Source of the DNA: Euryodendron excelsum
Taxonomy: Eukaryota; Streptophyta; Magnoliopsida; Ericales; Pentaphylacaceae
Direction of reading: 5' to 3'
Length of the DNA: 64,000 nt
NCBI GenBank assembly: GCA_033060915.1
Contig: CM065394.1
Span: 32,731,001 to 32,795,000 of the forward strand
The translations under genes and the position numbers were made by a program. The notes below the pieces were generated by a model that did not search any database, was not told where the DNA came from, and saw nothing but the letters and a program-made list of their open reading frames with translations. Every line of letters begins with the position of its first letter. Positions within the stretch are counted from its first letter, which is position 1. This document shows, piece after piece, positions 34,563 through 49,100 of the stretch.

Positions 34563-37500
34563 ATGGAAGAAAGTAAACGGAAGACCTATCTGCAGTTTGG
34601 TTTGTTGCTCTTGATCGGTTTCTTCGCTTCCCAGCTCTGCGCTTCCTCTGATCCGGTGAGAGATATCTCAATTTCATACTTGTATTTTTGTATTCTATGC
34701 GCATACATATGTACGTATTGATCTGGTTTGCTGAAAAATGGTGCTTTGTTGTGTTCAACTGTTGTAGATCTTTTACGAGTCGTTTGATGAATCGTTCGAC
34801 GGGAGCTGGATCGTGTCTGAGAAGGGGGATTATCAAGGTACTTTTATAATTAGGGCCGTGTTTTTGTTTTCGATTTTGATTTTGTTTCTGTTTTTTGAGA
34901 TCTTTGTTTATAGTCGTAAGCAGATTAAGCTACGAGTTGTTTTCTTTGTAAATGTTTGTGTTTTTGTTTACGTGATTGAGGTATGTTTGTTTGTTCATTG
35001 GATGGAAGCACGTTTTGTACGTATTAACCATTTCAGGTCAATTTTTGGTTTTAGATGTGCATTCATAGTGCGGTCTGAAGGGTGGATTTGGATTTGATTT
35101 AGCTTTTTGTGGATCTCTTCAGACACTTTTTCCATATTGGGAATTTATCCCATATTAGGAAATAATCACATGACTTGGTGCTTTTAGCTGCAGACTTCGA
35201 AACAATTATATGTTTTGAGTGGAAATCAAATAATTATTCTAAGGAGATGACAGTTGTAGTTGCTGACAGAATTAGCGCACACACGATTTGAGGACCATTT
35301 CAGCTGCATTGGAACATTGAGATGAAACCTTTATACTAGAGCTTGTTTTTATCTTTCTAAAGATGAGTCTTTAACTGTTGTGAGTTAGGAATTAGTGTTG
35401 TTGCAGCTATTTGCAAAATGCACTCTCTAGATTGGTTATCTAGCATAGACCCATTATGAAATGGCTTTTTTTTTTTAAATGTGATTTTGATAATGAAATG
35501 ACATTTGGTTGGTGTTAGACAGCACTTACACTGATGATTGTATGGCTTTAGCTGCATCTTTACCTTAGTGGTTTTTATGCCATTCTTTCAGCAAATAGAA
35601 ATGACAAAAGATTTTTTGTAAATATATTTATGCAATATGTCAAGGAAAAGTTCCTCTCACAAGTCTTATGTCAAATGTTTTAAATGGATATCAGATTTGG
35701 ACACTAGCTTTCCTTTTTTATTTTCTTTCTTTCTTTCTTTTTGTTTTTGTTGGATTCCTTTAGTTGAACTTGTGATGCATCCTGGAAATATTGACCATTA
35801 TGGGTTTGGAAGGTTAGTGTTGCTTCTGTACTAGTTGGATTGCTGGTTATTCATTATTGGAACAAGTGTATGTGTTATCTTTTATATATGAATTCGTTTC
35901 TTCATGGCGATGACATTTGTATTTTATGATTTCAACTCTATGGGTGGTTTCAGAGTTGTTTACTTACATTATGTGTTCTCTTGTCATAGGTGTATGGAAA
36001 CATTCAAAGAGTGAGGGACATGATGATTATGGGCTTCTTGTGAGTGAGGCGGCCAGAAAGTATGCAATTGTGAAAGAGCTTGATGAGCCTGTGAAGCTTA
36101 AGGATGAAACTATTGTCCTTCAGTTTGAAACTCGCCTCCAAAATGGACTCGAGTGCGGTGGTGCATATTTGAAATATCTCCGTCCTCAGGAGGCTGGGTG
36201 GATAGCTAAGGAGTTTGACAATGAGTCCCCCTACTCTGTCATGTTTGGACCTGATAAATGTGGGACCACAAACAAGGTTCACTTTATTCTAAAGCATAAG
36301 AACCCCAAGAGTGGAGAATACGTTGAACACCATCTCAAGTACCCGCCCTCTGTGCCGTCTGACAAGCTAACCCATGTTTATACTGCCATTCTGAAGCCTA
36401 ATAATGATGTGCTGATCCTCATTGATGGCGAAGAGAAGAAGAAGGCTAATTTCCTCTCTGGTGAAGATTTTGAACCAGCACTTATTCCTGCCAAGACCAT
36501 TCCTGACCCAGATGATAAGAAGCCTGAGGACTGGGATGAGAGGGTGAAAATTCCTGACCCAGACGCAGTAAAACCAGAGGACTGGGACGAGGATGCACCA
36601 ATTGAAATTGAAGATGAGGAAGCAGTAAAACCTGAAGGGTGGTTAGACGATGAGCCTGAAGAGATTGATGATCCTGAGGCAACAAAACCAGAAGACTGGG
36701 ACGACGAGGAAGATGGTCTGTGGGAGGCTCCGAAGATTGACAACCCAAAGTGCGAGACTGCTCCTGGTTGTGGTGAGTGGAAGAAGCCAATGAAGAGGAA
36801 TCCAGCTTACAAGGGAAAATGGCATGCACCACAAATTGACAACCCCAATTACAAGGGTATCTGGAAGCCACAGGAAATTCCAAACCCTAGCTACTTTGAA
36901 CTTGACAGACCTGACTTTGAGCCTATTGCTGCGATTGGCATAGAGATTTGGACAATGCAAGATGGCATCTTGTTTGACAACATTTTAATAGCTGGCGATG
37001 AAAAAGTAGCAGAATCATACAGGGAGAGTGCATGGAAACCAAAATTTGAAGTTGAAAAGGAGAAACAGAAGGCTGAGGAAGCAGCTGCTGGACAGTCGGA
37101 TGGTCTCAAAGGCTTCCAGGTAATTGGTTCGGCTACTTTTATTCATGGTTTTTTTTATGATAGGTAATTCTGTCACCTAAAGTATTTTGGGTTCACTATT
37201 GCAGAAGGCAGTGTTTGACGTCCTCTACAAGATTGCTGACATTCCTTTCTTGAGTGAACACAAGGTCAAAATTCTGGTGAGTCATTGGACTGTGGCCTGC
37301 CGTTATTTAATGATCACTGGTGCTTTGTTGTAAATTTGAGTTTGGTCTTGCAGGATCTTATTGAGAAGGCAGAGCAGCAAGCAAACCTCACAATTGGCGT
37401 CATTGTCTCCATTATAGTTGTGATCCTATCAGTTTTACTCAAAGTCCTTTTTGGTGGGAAGAAACCAGTGAGTTCCTAAAGCCTCTCTTAACACGCTCTG

Positions 37501-37724
37501 ATTTTTCCTGCTTTTTTTAGAGCTCAAGAATGGATTTAGAAGCTTCGATATATATTGTGATGGTTTGCTATTGCCAGGCAAAAGTGAGTGCAGAGACAAG
37601 TAACACAGGAGCAGCTGAGACTTCCAACGATCAAGGAATCAGCGAAGAAAAGGAAGAAGAGCAGAATGACAAGGAAGACACTGCTGCCCCTCCTCGTCGG
37701 AGGAGTACCAGGCGTGAGAATTAG
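34563..37724 (+). CDS. CNX1: calnexin
   Basis: Calnexin is an ER membrane lectin chaperone that holds monoglucosylated glycoproteins during folding. Six exons join in phase to 541 codons: 34563-34655, 34768-34837, 35990-37119, 37205-37276, 37354-37467 and 37578-37724. Residues 1-27 are a signal peptide ([13 protein letters not shown] core). A lectin domain carries the cysteines C110 and C145 that form the known disulphide. The P domain from about residue 225 has [19 protein letters not shown] repeats followed by GEWKKP/GKWHAP/GIWKPQ repeats. One membrane segment is at about 468-489. The cytosolic tail is acidic and ends RRRSTRREN. Length and exon pattern fit plant calnexins, and no defect is seen. 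An ERSE and a TATA box lie upstream. Exon 3 ends with a 17-nt stretch complementary to the MIR hairpin 3p arm. The gene is convergent with TUDOR-SN. Confidence 0.97.
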
Positions 37725-40171
37725 AGAGGCGGAGAGATGCTAGTGGTCATCAGTTTCACTTTTGATAGATTTGGAAGGTAGTTGTCTCCGATGCTGAACT
37801 TTTCAAAGAATTACCGGTATGCAAATTTTTGCTCATTCAGGTTTGTTTTGAAACAATTTTATGTACGAGAATGTAAATTAGACAATCCATCGGATTGTGA
37901 TCCATCACTGCTTTTCCTCCTCCAAATGAAACATGTATTGAGGAGTTGACGATTTTTGAAGTTTATCCATGTTGAATACGCTAGTTGGGAAAATATTTTC
38001 GTGGTTTGAATCTATAATCCAGGGTCCTATTTAAGTTGCTGCTAAGCTTGTTATATTGTTTTGTGCCTGATAAATGGTAGTGCGCAACAAAGTGCTGACT
38101 ACCATTTGGGAGGTAGGCTTTGCCTTCTCCCTGAATTTGGCTAGATCAGATACTCAATTGAACTGTGGCAGCAAACCCATATTGCCAGGTTAAAAATGCT
38201 TCAAAGGTTTTTAGTTCGCGTTTGATCTTTTGAGAGCATTTGTCTTTGTTTTGTCCTCTATTGGTGGTAATAAATGCATCAGGCATGATATATTTGCTTT
38301 CCTTTTTTTCAATGCTGTTGTTTTTCCCAACGACAATAATCAAAACGTGAAGAAAAATAAAATAAAAATACTGTTTGTATTTTTTTATTTTTTTTAATAA
38401 AAAATTTGAGTTCTAACGCAGAGTTAAAATTTCTCCGCTGGAAGAGCCTTTATTTTGATGCAGCAAGACTAGAGTTTCTAATTAATAATTTCTTTTCATG
38501 GGGCTGTAAAATTGAAAAGAAAAAAGATGGGAGCTAGAAATGTCTCAGCCTTTTTTTCCAAGCTGATGTTATCGGAAATACCCAAAGGAAACTTTGCATT
38601 TTTCTTCACTCTCGAAACGTTCATAACTTTATATTGGCAGCTGGAGCAACCGCTAACACAGGATTAGGGGGTGTTTGGACTAAATTCTCTAGTAGCTTAT
38701 AATTTATATTTATAGTTTTTTTTTAATTGTATTTGGATGATGATAAAAAGTAATTTATATTTAACATAATTTTTTTTTAAAAAAATAACTTTTTAAAATT
38801 AGCTTACAGTTTATAAGCTAGTCACTCAAAAACTCTCTAGAATTTCTGGTAAAGAAGCGTGAGCCTAAATATCCAGTAGATATGGGATGAACTGAACCAA
38901 TATCAACATAATCACTATCTTGATACTAGGGATTAGAGACACCAACAAGCCAATTCCTCCCCCCAGTGGGTTAAAGTAAGCCGAAATTTCCAGTAGATAT
39001 GGGATGAACTGAACCAATACCAACACAATCACAATCTTGATACTAGAGATTAGAGACACCAACAAGCCTATTCATCGGCCCAGTGGGTTAAAATTAGCTG
39101 AGACTGATAATCAAAGATTGGAGGTGTTACTTTCACAGAAATTGTAGCTGGACTATGGGCTCTCCTTTTGGGGCGGAATCTTGCATGGAACAAGGGGTTT
39201 TGCAAGGTAGTGCTGGAGAATGGCTACGCAAAACCCGACATGGTTAATAGGAAATGGAGAGGGAAACCAGTGTGCCGGGCTGACCCTTTTGCATTGTAAT
39301 CTCAATTGGACTTTCCTGACTCAAAGAAGCTGCTAACAAGGAAACACTTCCATGTATCATAACAAATACACCCAGCCTATTCCCTCCCTATACCTCCTCT
39401 CTCCCGCAAATAGCCTTCGCTTCTTACCTATCACCTTATTTGTGTTTTTATACCGGGGACACACACCTGTAGAAGGCTTTGACAATAAAAGCTAGTACCT
39501 CAAATCTAGTCCAACAAACCAAGTTATATAATTCGAGTTCAGTACCGGATCAAATATTATGTCGAGTCCTTCCAAGTTCTTCCCTTCAGCTTATCCCCAG
39601 TGGAGATCTCTAGGTGTGCTTCCAGTAAATATAATTCATATTATTTTCCGACAAAAAATATGATTGACAGTGATACATCATAACTACCCTGTCCTGTCCT
39701 GTACCTCCTATGCAGAGAGCTGCTTATACCTAAACAAAGAACAGAGAGAATAACTATCAATGCCACGATTAACTGTACATGTTAGGAGGCAGAGTAACAT
39801 AGATTACCGAATTTAATGAACAAAAGAACTTCATCGCTTTGCTGAACTGAGAAAATTTGTATCTGCTTATCCCAGCAAGGAGACTGGGCAGACATGTTGG
39901 AGTTCGCCTTATTAAGAGTTGTATAAATAACAAATTCTAAAAGTTGTCAACTCAACTCCCGAAGCAAAATTTTCTCAATTTAATAAGAAAAGAAAGGAAA
40001 GAAACAAAGTACAAAGCAAAACAAAACTATTTTAAAAGCAACTTTAAGCTGCGATGTTTATTCATTGTGTTTCTCTAGCATCATATTCAGGCCTGTGGCT
40101 TAACTCTTCTCAGGCTTGCCAGATTTGTTTTTCCGAATCTAACTTTATTGAGGTCGCTAAAAGGTTTGTGT
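37725..40171. other. convergent spacer between calnexin and TUDOR-SN
   Basis: This contains the 3' UTRs of both genes, an AT-rich stretch with a GGTGTTTGGACTAAATTC end (38670-38830) resembling other GTTTGG-type repeats, and the tandem duplication at 38868-39095. The segment 39100-39300 has protein-like GC content but no recognisable frame. Confidence 0.6.
38868..39095. repeat. tandem duplication, about 118 bp x 2
   Basis: Two copies contain CCAGTAGATATGGGATGAAC, CAATCT or CTATCTTGATACTAG and ATTAGAGACACCAACAAGCC, and each ends at CCCAGTGGGTTAAA. Identity is high, with about ten differences by eye. Confidence 0.9.
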
Positions 40172-43100
40172 TTACCGCTTCCCACCAGGTTTTCTAACAG
40201 GCGGAACGTTGTCCTCATCATCTGACTGGATGTCTCCATATTCCCACATCGCTAGCCTCTGATCTCGTGCTTCTGCCTGGTATTTTTCCAATTCATCCAG
40301 AGCCGCTTGTTTTTCCTTGGGCTCCCACTTCCTTCTTTTCTCCATCCTAGCAAGTCCGTCCTGCAGAAATCACTACTTTTGGTTAGGCAACTTTAAACTG
40401 ACAAAAACATGAGCAGGAAAGGCTACAAGTGCTGTAATCTTCATATCAACTAAAATGAGGGGGAGAGAATTGATTCTCAGTTTTTCCAAGTCCCAATGCA
40501 GGATGTTCAAGTGCAAGGTCAAAAACTAGCAGAGCCTGTGAATCACGAAAGCGGGCTTGTTCAGGTGGCCCTTAAACAAGCAAACCATAAAAGGAGTGCT
40601 CTCTTCAACATCAAGTCCACATCATGGAAATAGGAAGGGGTCAGATTTATCCCGACAGGAGCAGGAATTTGTATCATTTCAAATCCCTATTCAGACTTCA
40701 CAGAGCCAAAACAACTGCATTTTTCAGTTTATGGTTGGTTATAGACTCAGGCAACTATGAAAATATTACACACTACATGCATCATCAGGCGATAAATTGG
40801 GGTCATCAACTTGTGTACCATACCAGATAGCACACTTATGCATGGCCAATCAGAACAAGCACCCATTCCCAATGGAAAATAATCACATAGTTGATTTGCT
40901 ATGTCAAACAACAGGACAGAAGAAAGAGCAACTCAGGCTTATCCTAAATAATCCCCTGACAAGCTAACTAAAGATCTATATAAGAATGAGCAGAATAAGA
41001 TATTAAGGAATTAGTCTTCTCTCTGTCTTCCTCCAATGCGCAGACACTCAAACTTGCGGAATTCAAACTCTCAAGCTGAGTAAGAAGGGCTTCCATAGAG
41101 TCAAAGGGGAAAGGAAGAGCGCAACAAAGAAGACCTTTCTCTAAAATAGATACTAAGTTTACTGACTCAATCTTTGTGGATTTCAGGATTATGAGCTGAG
41201 TCTTCTGTGACCCACTCTTGCTCTTCTCCACAAAGCAAAGAACGAGCTGCAACTTCTAAGGTCCATAAGGAAGTTCCTGGAGCTCCCCCAATTTAGATAC
41301 CTCAGACAAGACCTTTTTAAAGGTCCCCTTTCCTTGAAAGGCTGGGATGACAAGAGAATCTTCTGCTGGGGAACCTTCTTCCTTATCTTATCTCGGATCC
41401 TTATAAATGTAGAGGCCACAAGGAGCATAGTCTTTTAACCCAGCTCGCTTACTCGTCCAAAGATGAAGATAAGCCAGACTGAAGGACCCTTTCTCAAGGA
41501 AAAGCTTCTTATTGCAAGTATGCCAGAGTTTTCAAGAAGGTTGCCAATGTCTGTTCTCATCGCTAACAAATTGCCTTCTTCAACCCAAAGTCAGAGTCCC
41601 TTCCACGCTGGGTTCTTGGAATTCAACAGACCCCTAAAAATCTAGTGGTTCAACATGTCTTCATTTTTTGGTGATTAAAGAAAGAGCATAAATAGGAGGA
41701 CTTCCGAAGATATTTCACCAAGTGATATTATTATAGAAGCTGAAAACCTGCAGCAATTGGATTCACAGCAAACTAAGTTGCATGGACAGTTCTAAGGAGT
41801 CGTGTCCAGCAACTTTTTTTGGACTCATAAAAATGTGTCTAGTGTCTACACTTCTTGAACATATGCTGATTTAAAAATGAAATTTTAGAATTTCAAGCAC
41901 TCTTCTTGGACACTTTGAAACACTCCTTGGACCCTCCGCTCCAAGACCTATGTAGCGAATCTCTGGATAAGAACAATGTTTGGCCTTCTTGGTAATGCAA
42001 ATCACACACCCCAGGTACTGAAACATTTGCCCAAAGAATGCATCATATGGATGACCCTAAGGTACACAATGGACAACTTTTAACACAAAAAATAGATAGT
42101 AATAAAGATGAAAACATATATATGTAGTACGAAAGCAAGTAGTAGGAGTATACATTTTATACATGATATTTGTGGAGCTTCATCTTCCACATTTTGCAAT
42201 TGTAAGTAGAAATACTTATATACATAATAATATTAAATTACATATTTTTCTCGTATAATATGCATAAACGTCATGTGACTATACTAATAACTTGCTGCGT
42301 CATTGTATCCATGTCATACCTTTTTTGGGATTTGACATGTCTGTATCACACCGTTTTAGTGTCCCATGTCCATGCCTACAGTGCAAATATTCTATAGGGC
42401 TGGATGGAGGTGGAATGGTATACAAATTGTAATTGAGGAGGTTCTCACATCAGAAGGGGGAGACCGCTGGGGTTCACAAATTGGCAAGCAAATAACTGTG
42501 GTCTTAATAAAAATTTTATGTTTTCAATTCACAAAATAAGAGGAAGCATATTGGGACTGTCTCAGTAAAATCCTCCAAAGCCTGGCAAGTTATATTCAGG
42601 AGACAGGCCAACAGAAGCAGTATACACAAGTTAAAGGAGTACAGGTGGAAGGCTATAAATAATAAAAGGACTACATAATTCCGACCAGTTGGTCATACAG
42701 ATCGAAGGAGTAGGCATAATGTTGCGAAAAACATGTTAAGGATGCAAAATTTCTGCAGACAAACTTCAGAATTCTCCATAGGATTACTTACATCAGTTTA
42801 CTCAAAAAGTTTGTGGTTACCATTTATCTATACACACACAGATGCTTATACTTTTGCTTCACGGGATAATTAATTATACGGATATGATACAACTATGCAT
42901 GAGGGAAAGTTGAAATGGTAACTAGGTAAAACAGAAAGCTTCTGAAATCAAATTAAGAGAGGGTTATTATTCGAACCTTGAGCATGGCAGCATTTATACT
43001 GGAATCAGTTTTTGTATCAATCAAAGTGACCGCAAGGATAGTCCCAGTCCCCTGCCCTTTCACTTTTCCTCCAGAAGTATCCCTTTCCTCAATTATGGCC

Positions 43101-46100
43101 TTGAATTCGTTCGGACCATTTAGTGTGTGCTCGCTTAGACACACAGCTGCTTCTTGCCCATAATCCTCCTCCAAGCTTGGAACCTTTATGTATGCGAGGC
43201 TGCATAACTGAGCAAGGCCAGGGGCAGAGGAGACCGAAGGATCAACCGGTCGCAGCTGACTGTAAGGAACAACCTCTTGATTTCCATAATCGATGTAGAA
43301 CACTTCAAACTTGTCCTTTGGCGATTCAACAGCTCCTCGAGGTGCATTTACAATCTTCACAAATTCAAGGAGAATGAATGAAGGTACAACATAAAAATAA
43401 TACGTGTATAATTCATTTAGAATAGTGCAAAAGAAGAGGAGATGATTAGAAAAATAATACGTTTATACATAAATCAGCTGTGTTCAAACACTCTCAAGTA
43501 GATAGAATATGTTAATTGGATCACACCCTGAAGCATGACAGGTAGGATGAATATCATTTTTCTAAAAGCTTCTACGGACGACCAACATATTCACTTTTGA
43601 CCATTGTGATAAATCATGACATTGTCCACCATCATAGCAAACCAAATAAAAGGACACACCTGATTTTGGTATGTGAACTAAAACCAGACCAAAAGGTAAG
43701 GCACAATTTAGGTGATGTAGGATAATTGAAACTTCAGCAATAGAACTAGTATTTATGGCCAAGGTTTCCCATGTACAGAAGGGATTAGGAGTTATTAGAC
43801 ATTGGTAGAGAAATTTAAAGTAATATGAAGGCTTATTAAGACAGATAGAATGGGTTGCAACGAATGCTTCTTCCACCTGGTTTCTTTTTTTTTTTTTTTC
43901 TTTCTGATTCATAGGCAAATAAAAATCCACTAAAAGTGCCAAAAGGGGTTCAACCTATGTACACTGGGGTATACGACAAAAAACTATCAACAAAAGAAAG
44001 TTCTCCTATAAAATCTACAAAAGAAAAGGAAGAATCACCAAATTTCTTGTTGAAACAAAGTTAGAAAGTACAAATTAAAGACAACTTTTAGCCTATGTAA
44101 TGCAATCACTACTTCCTCAAAGGTATGCTGATTTCTTTATCTCTGCACACCACATCAAGCACAACAGAGCCACCATCCAAGCTTTCCATATCCTCTTCAC
44201 ACAGTACCCCCTAACCAACTCTCATTGTTGGAGGATTGAACTCGACATGACCCCATTATGCACTGAAAATAGAAAAATCAAGCTCCAAAGACCCCGGACC
44301 GCCTCACAATGAAGCAATAAAGGATCGATTGACTTTCTCCTTCCTACAGGAGCAACACCAAATGGGTAACAAAATGCCCCCTATTTCCCAAATTATCAAT
44401 TGTGAGGATAAGATCCAACAAATACAGTAAAATTTACACAAGAAAAGTGCCTTTTAACGTTTTGTACAATAGATACACCCACCCCCCGGAAAAAAAAAAA
44501 AAAACCAACATAACCACTGAAAATGTCACCTCCCTAAGGTTTATTATGGTACCATTTACTCCCTTGGTAAACAAATTTGATCAAGTCAGTCATGAAAAAG
44601 CATTTCAACGATGTAAGGCTTCATTCATATTGAAATAAATGGTTAAATAGTCATTTAAACCATTAAAAGGATTCATTAAGATTCAATAAAATCTGAAAAA
44701 AGCAGTCAACACACACACACAAACACAAATATCTATTCTCCAGGTGCTTTTTTTAGCTCTCAGTTCTATATGTCTAGCATTCTCTTCTTTTTTTTTCATC
44801 CATATCTCATAAGTCCAGAAACTATGAGCTGAAATTTAATAATTGTTACTCATAAAAGGATATTCAAATAACAGACATGCTATAAATGCAATGAAAAGTA
44901 GGACACTTATCTCTCTAGGTAATTGGCATGTCAGAAAAACAAAACACAAGTGCCAACTTGTGTCCAGAAATTGTTTGGACAGTTAATAACACATTAATTA
45001 TCATCTCATTAATATGAACAATAACAAGCGAGCAGAATCCTGTTCAAGAGTCTACCAAAAACTACTTTCAAGTTTTTACTATCCATCTAAATCACCAGTA
45101 CGCCTTTGACATACAAAAAATTCATAGACATACTACAAAAACTTGTGTCAGCAACTCCATACTTTAAGGAGTCAATGGGTAGCCATGTCCACAAAAGAGA
45201 GTGAGAGTTCTGTCTCCGTCTCTAAATCATCACATGATAACTAATCATTTATGTTTCATTCCAACTTTTCATTGATAGAGAGAACAACAAGGGTTTACTC
45301 ATTAGAAATCAATATTGTTGGCAAAAACAGAAAAATGAGAGAGAGAAGACCAGAAAGAGTTTGAGATTAGAGATTTATACATCCCACACAGTAACTTTGC
45401 GCATGAGATATTCTTTGTCAAGGAACTGTTGGATAAGACATCCCTTGAATATTTTCATGCATGCCAAGTATCAATTTGGGCAGGACATTGAAAGTTGTGC
45501 CCCATCCATATTAAATTTCATCTGAGAGTTTCACAATAGTCTTTAATCATGAAAAATGTGAGTCTATAAATCAGATGGCTAACTTCTCAGAGATATCTAA
45601 ACTATCCTGAACTTGTCCATATGAATACTATAAAAAAAATTCAGAGGTGTAAGGACAGCAAATAGCTGCTGCCCAGAAAATCCTATTCTTCAGCTTGGAA
45701 ATGCTCCCGAAGATGAAAGCAAAACCAAAACATTATGCACGAAAGGAAATAAAGTAGTTTGATAGTTAAAAATACAATCATGTTCAATTGGGAACAGTAT
45801 CAGGTTGTCAACCTTACCATAGCGCGATTCCATGAATTATCAGCACTAAACTGAGCAAGGACAATGTCACCCTTCTTAGGATTGAAGGCACCAATAATAG
45901 GAGCTTCTTGAAGACTCAGAGAAGCTAACTGTTGCTGAATAGAGGCTACTTTCAGTTCTCCAACTACCTGGACATAAAATTTGCCGCTACCCAAGACTTC
46001 GGTAACAGTTACCTGAAAGTAGTTATCATTGTGATTAAGATAGCTAATAATCAGGTATGAAGAACGGCACGATCATATTATAAGCACCTTCAGCTCTTCT

Positions 46101-49100
46101 TTCTGTTTTCTTTCTGCAGCAGAACCATTAGAAACTTCCTCTCCTTCAACAAAGTTCTCCCATATCTGCCAAAAGATTATCATAAGCATTATCAATAGAT
46201 TGAAGAATGGTTGTAAAATGAAATACTTCGGCTTCTTACTTTTAACTTCTGCCTTTTAGCAGACTGCTCAGCCTGCGCAAGAAGGTGAGCATCCAGGATC
46301 CTATCGGAGCCAAAGGAAGTTTGAAGCTTTGCCAGCCCAGCTTCCAGAAGCATCACTGCCATATTAGTCTTTGACTCCCACAAAGATCCCAAAAAAGTTC
46401 CAGTTCTATCAACAGTTTCCACTTCAATCTGAGCAAAAAATAATAAGCTTCAAAGTATGGATCATAAACCAATTAATTGAGTGCAGGGTCGAAAGTGGAA
46501 TAGCAGTACCTCAACATCCCTCTGCATTATCTTTCGTCTCATAAGTGCAATTGCTTCATCAGAAAAAGGCTCATCACGAGCAGGGCACCTGACACCAGAG
46601 AACGAGAAAGCAATGCTGCACGTCTCCTTGGGAACAAAAAGTTTAAACCGATGACCACTGAAGACATATTCCACAACAGCAGGCAACCTTTTCCGTTGCA
46701 GAAATGGCAAGAAATCTTTTGTTTTCTTTGCTGAAGCCTAAGGAGACATTTTCAATACAAGGTAGTGAATATTGTGAACTGACTATTACAGCAGGAAAAA
46801 AGGAAGAATGAATCCTTGGACGAATGAACTGGCTATTACCGTCATTAGGTCTGCTATGTGCATTGCTGGAGAATCCTTGGAAGAATGAATCCCCTTCTTC
46901 CCAGCAATGGCACGAGATTCAGCAGAGAGAAGACCATCATAAAAGTTTGATCTTTCCTCAAAATCTCGATGCCTAATCACAGTGCCAAAGCCACGGGCAA
47001 CCAACAGCTCAGCAACATTTACCCCCGCCTGCTGGCTGCCTCCAGTAGGCAGAGCAGGTGCAGAAGCATCATCACCTTCAACCTTAACTGGAGATATGAG
47101 GAAGACTGATCCAAAATCCATCACCCTTGAATCTGCCGGACCAGCTGGAGCACTGGGCCCATCTCCCATGCTGACTTTCCTGGAATATTCCATTGAAACA
47201 TTCACCTGAAAGAATGTATTGTCAAATTAGAATTACTTCCATGTCAAGAGAAACCAAAAAGAATAATGAAAATTTTGACGCAAAAGAAAAGGTCTCCATA
47301 CTTGACGGCCAATAAGGCGTGTCCGAAGAAATTCCTTTGCTTCGCGGGCATAGGGAGCAGGTTTTTCATCTCTACGAGGGTTCCCCATTTTGGGACACCT
47401 GATACTTGAGAGATTGACTCGTCTCTCTGCTAATGGACTGCCATATGGGACAGAATCATCAGCTACAACGATGCAATCCCCACTTACAACTTCAACAACC
47501 TGGAGAAAGCCAATTTAGACAATAGCTAATTATGAGAGAATTCCAACATCCAGATACAAATTTCAGATACATGTATTACTAGAACAAGTAACAAACCTTT
47601 CCTGTGAAATTCTGGTCATGAATTGCCTTGGAATTTGTAGCAGGAGGAACATAGTTTGTCCACATCCTCAACCGGGTCTTCTTTGCTTGAAGTTCTGCAG
47701 ACTTCAGCCGCCGCTTGGCATCATCCTCCATCAAGCTTGCACTCCACTCAACATATTTAGCTAAACCCTACATAGAAGCAATAAAACAGAAAAGCAGAGA
47801 AGAGGACCATTGAGCATAGGATTCAGGAACATCTAACATAAAAGGAAAAGAGGGGAAAAAAAAAAAAAAAAAGGAAGTTATGCAATTAAAGAATATGGCA
47901 AGATAGTTTAGACACAGAAATTCCATTTGAATTTGGAGACAGCGGCTAAACTGTGCTTTTCAATGAGAAGGATCCATTGAAGAGAACTGCAACCTAGAGG
48001 AAACAGAACTTTACAGAATTTGACAAAGCATATCAAATCTCATCTTCAGTACTCCCTGCTGCTTCTAGCAATAAATCATATAAGCATCTTAGAAAACTCA
48101 GAAACGAAAACTTTTAAGATGTTATCAAATTTGAAGTTCTAAAGTAGCTGTCTTTCCAAGTAACTCAGCACATCTGTGTAGTAGAAACCAGCAACATACT
48201 GAAAAAATACCCAAAAGCCATAACAACAAACATGAAATGAGAACACCAAAGATGCTCCAAATCTTTTGGTTGAGTTATCCAAATGCCTTCCACCAAAGAT
48301 TTCTCAGATTTTTTAATTGGATGCAATATTTTGATGAGGAAATGCAGAAAAAAAAAATAATGATTCAATAAAGTGAAGCATAGCAATGAATGATAAATCT
48401 TTACCAAGATCAAAATAACCAATCCATACATATTTAGAATAAAAATTAGTGTGCTCCTAGGGTGTACAATTTTCAACATGACATCACCATAAATATTATG
48501 ACTTACATTTTCAACGAGCTCCAGTGCTAGGTCCATTGCTGATTCACCATCAGGATAATATACTGAACCAATCAAATTGCTGAATTTGTCAACACCCTCC
48601 AGGACAATGCGGACCTGTAAGGTAGATCATAACATAAGATCAGCTAAAGATCATGCAGCATCCAAGGGGGCAGTCAGACAGATAACAAATATGCACTCAC
48701 ATCTCTATTCAATACACGAATCTCCGTAAAATGCTTGGCTTCCCTTCCAAATGGATCAGGGGAAACTTCAATGGAGGATGTTGACGAGGCTGCAAGTCTC
48801 TGTGCTGATGTTAAGGGGACATGAGGTTCAGCAGAAGCTTCCCCACTTGGTTCATCAGATGGAGGTTCAGTTCCAACAACAGTTTCCAATGCAGCCCTTC
48901 TTCCCATTGATGGGGCCTGGTTTCAGTATGAAAGCAATATTAAAACATAGAACCAAACTGGTACTAGCGAATAAGAGTAAACCTTTTGGAAAGCAAATAT
49001 AGGTGAGCTTTGCATTCTGTACCTGGATTCCAGCAACAAAGACTTGGACAAACTGGAATTCTGGAAGCAAGTAAACACGAAGGGTGCTTCCATCACGAAC

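Noticed and set aside
36378..36743. 121-codon serine-rich frame antisense to calnexin
   Set aside because: It is the mirror of the repetitive acidic P-domain codons (GAT/GAA/CCA); composition explains it fully.
37102..37118. Calnexin exon as the source of an inverted duplication that made the MIR hairpin
   Set aside because: Similarity stops at the 17 bases; flanks of the hairpin arms do not match calnexin exon or intron sequence, and miR477 is an old family as far as I remember.
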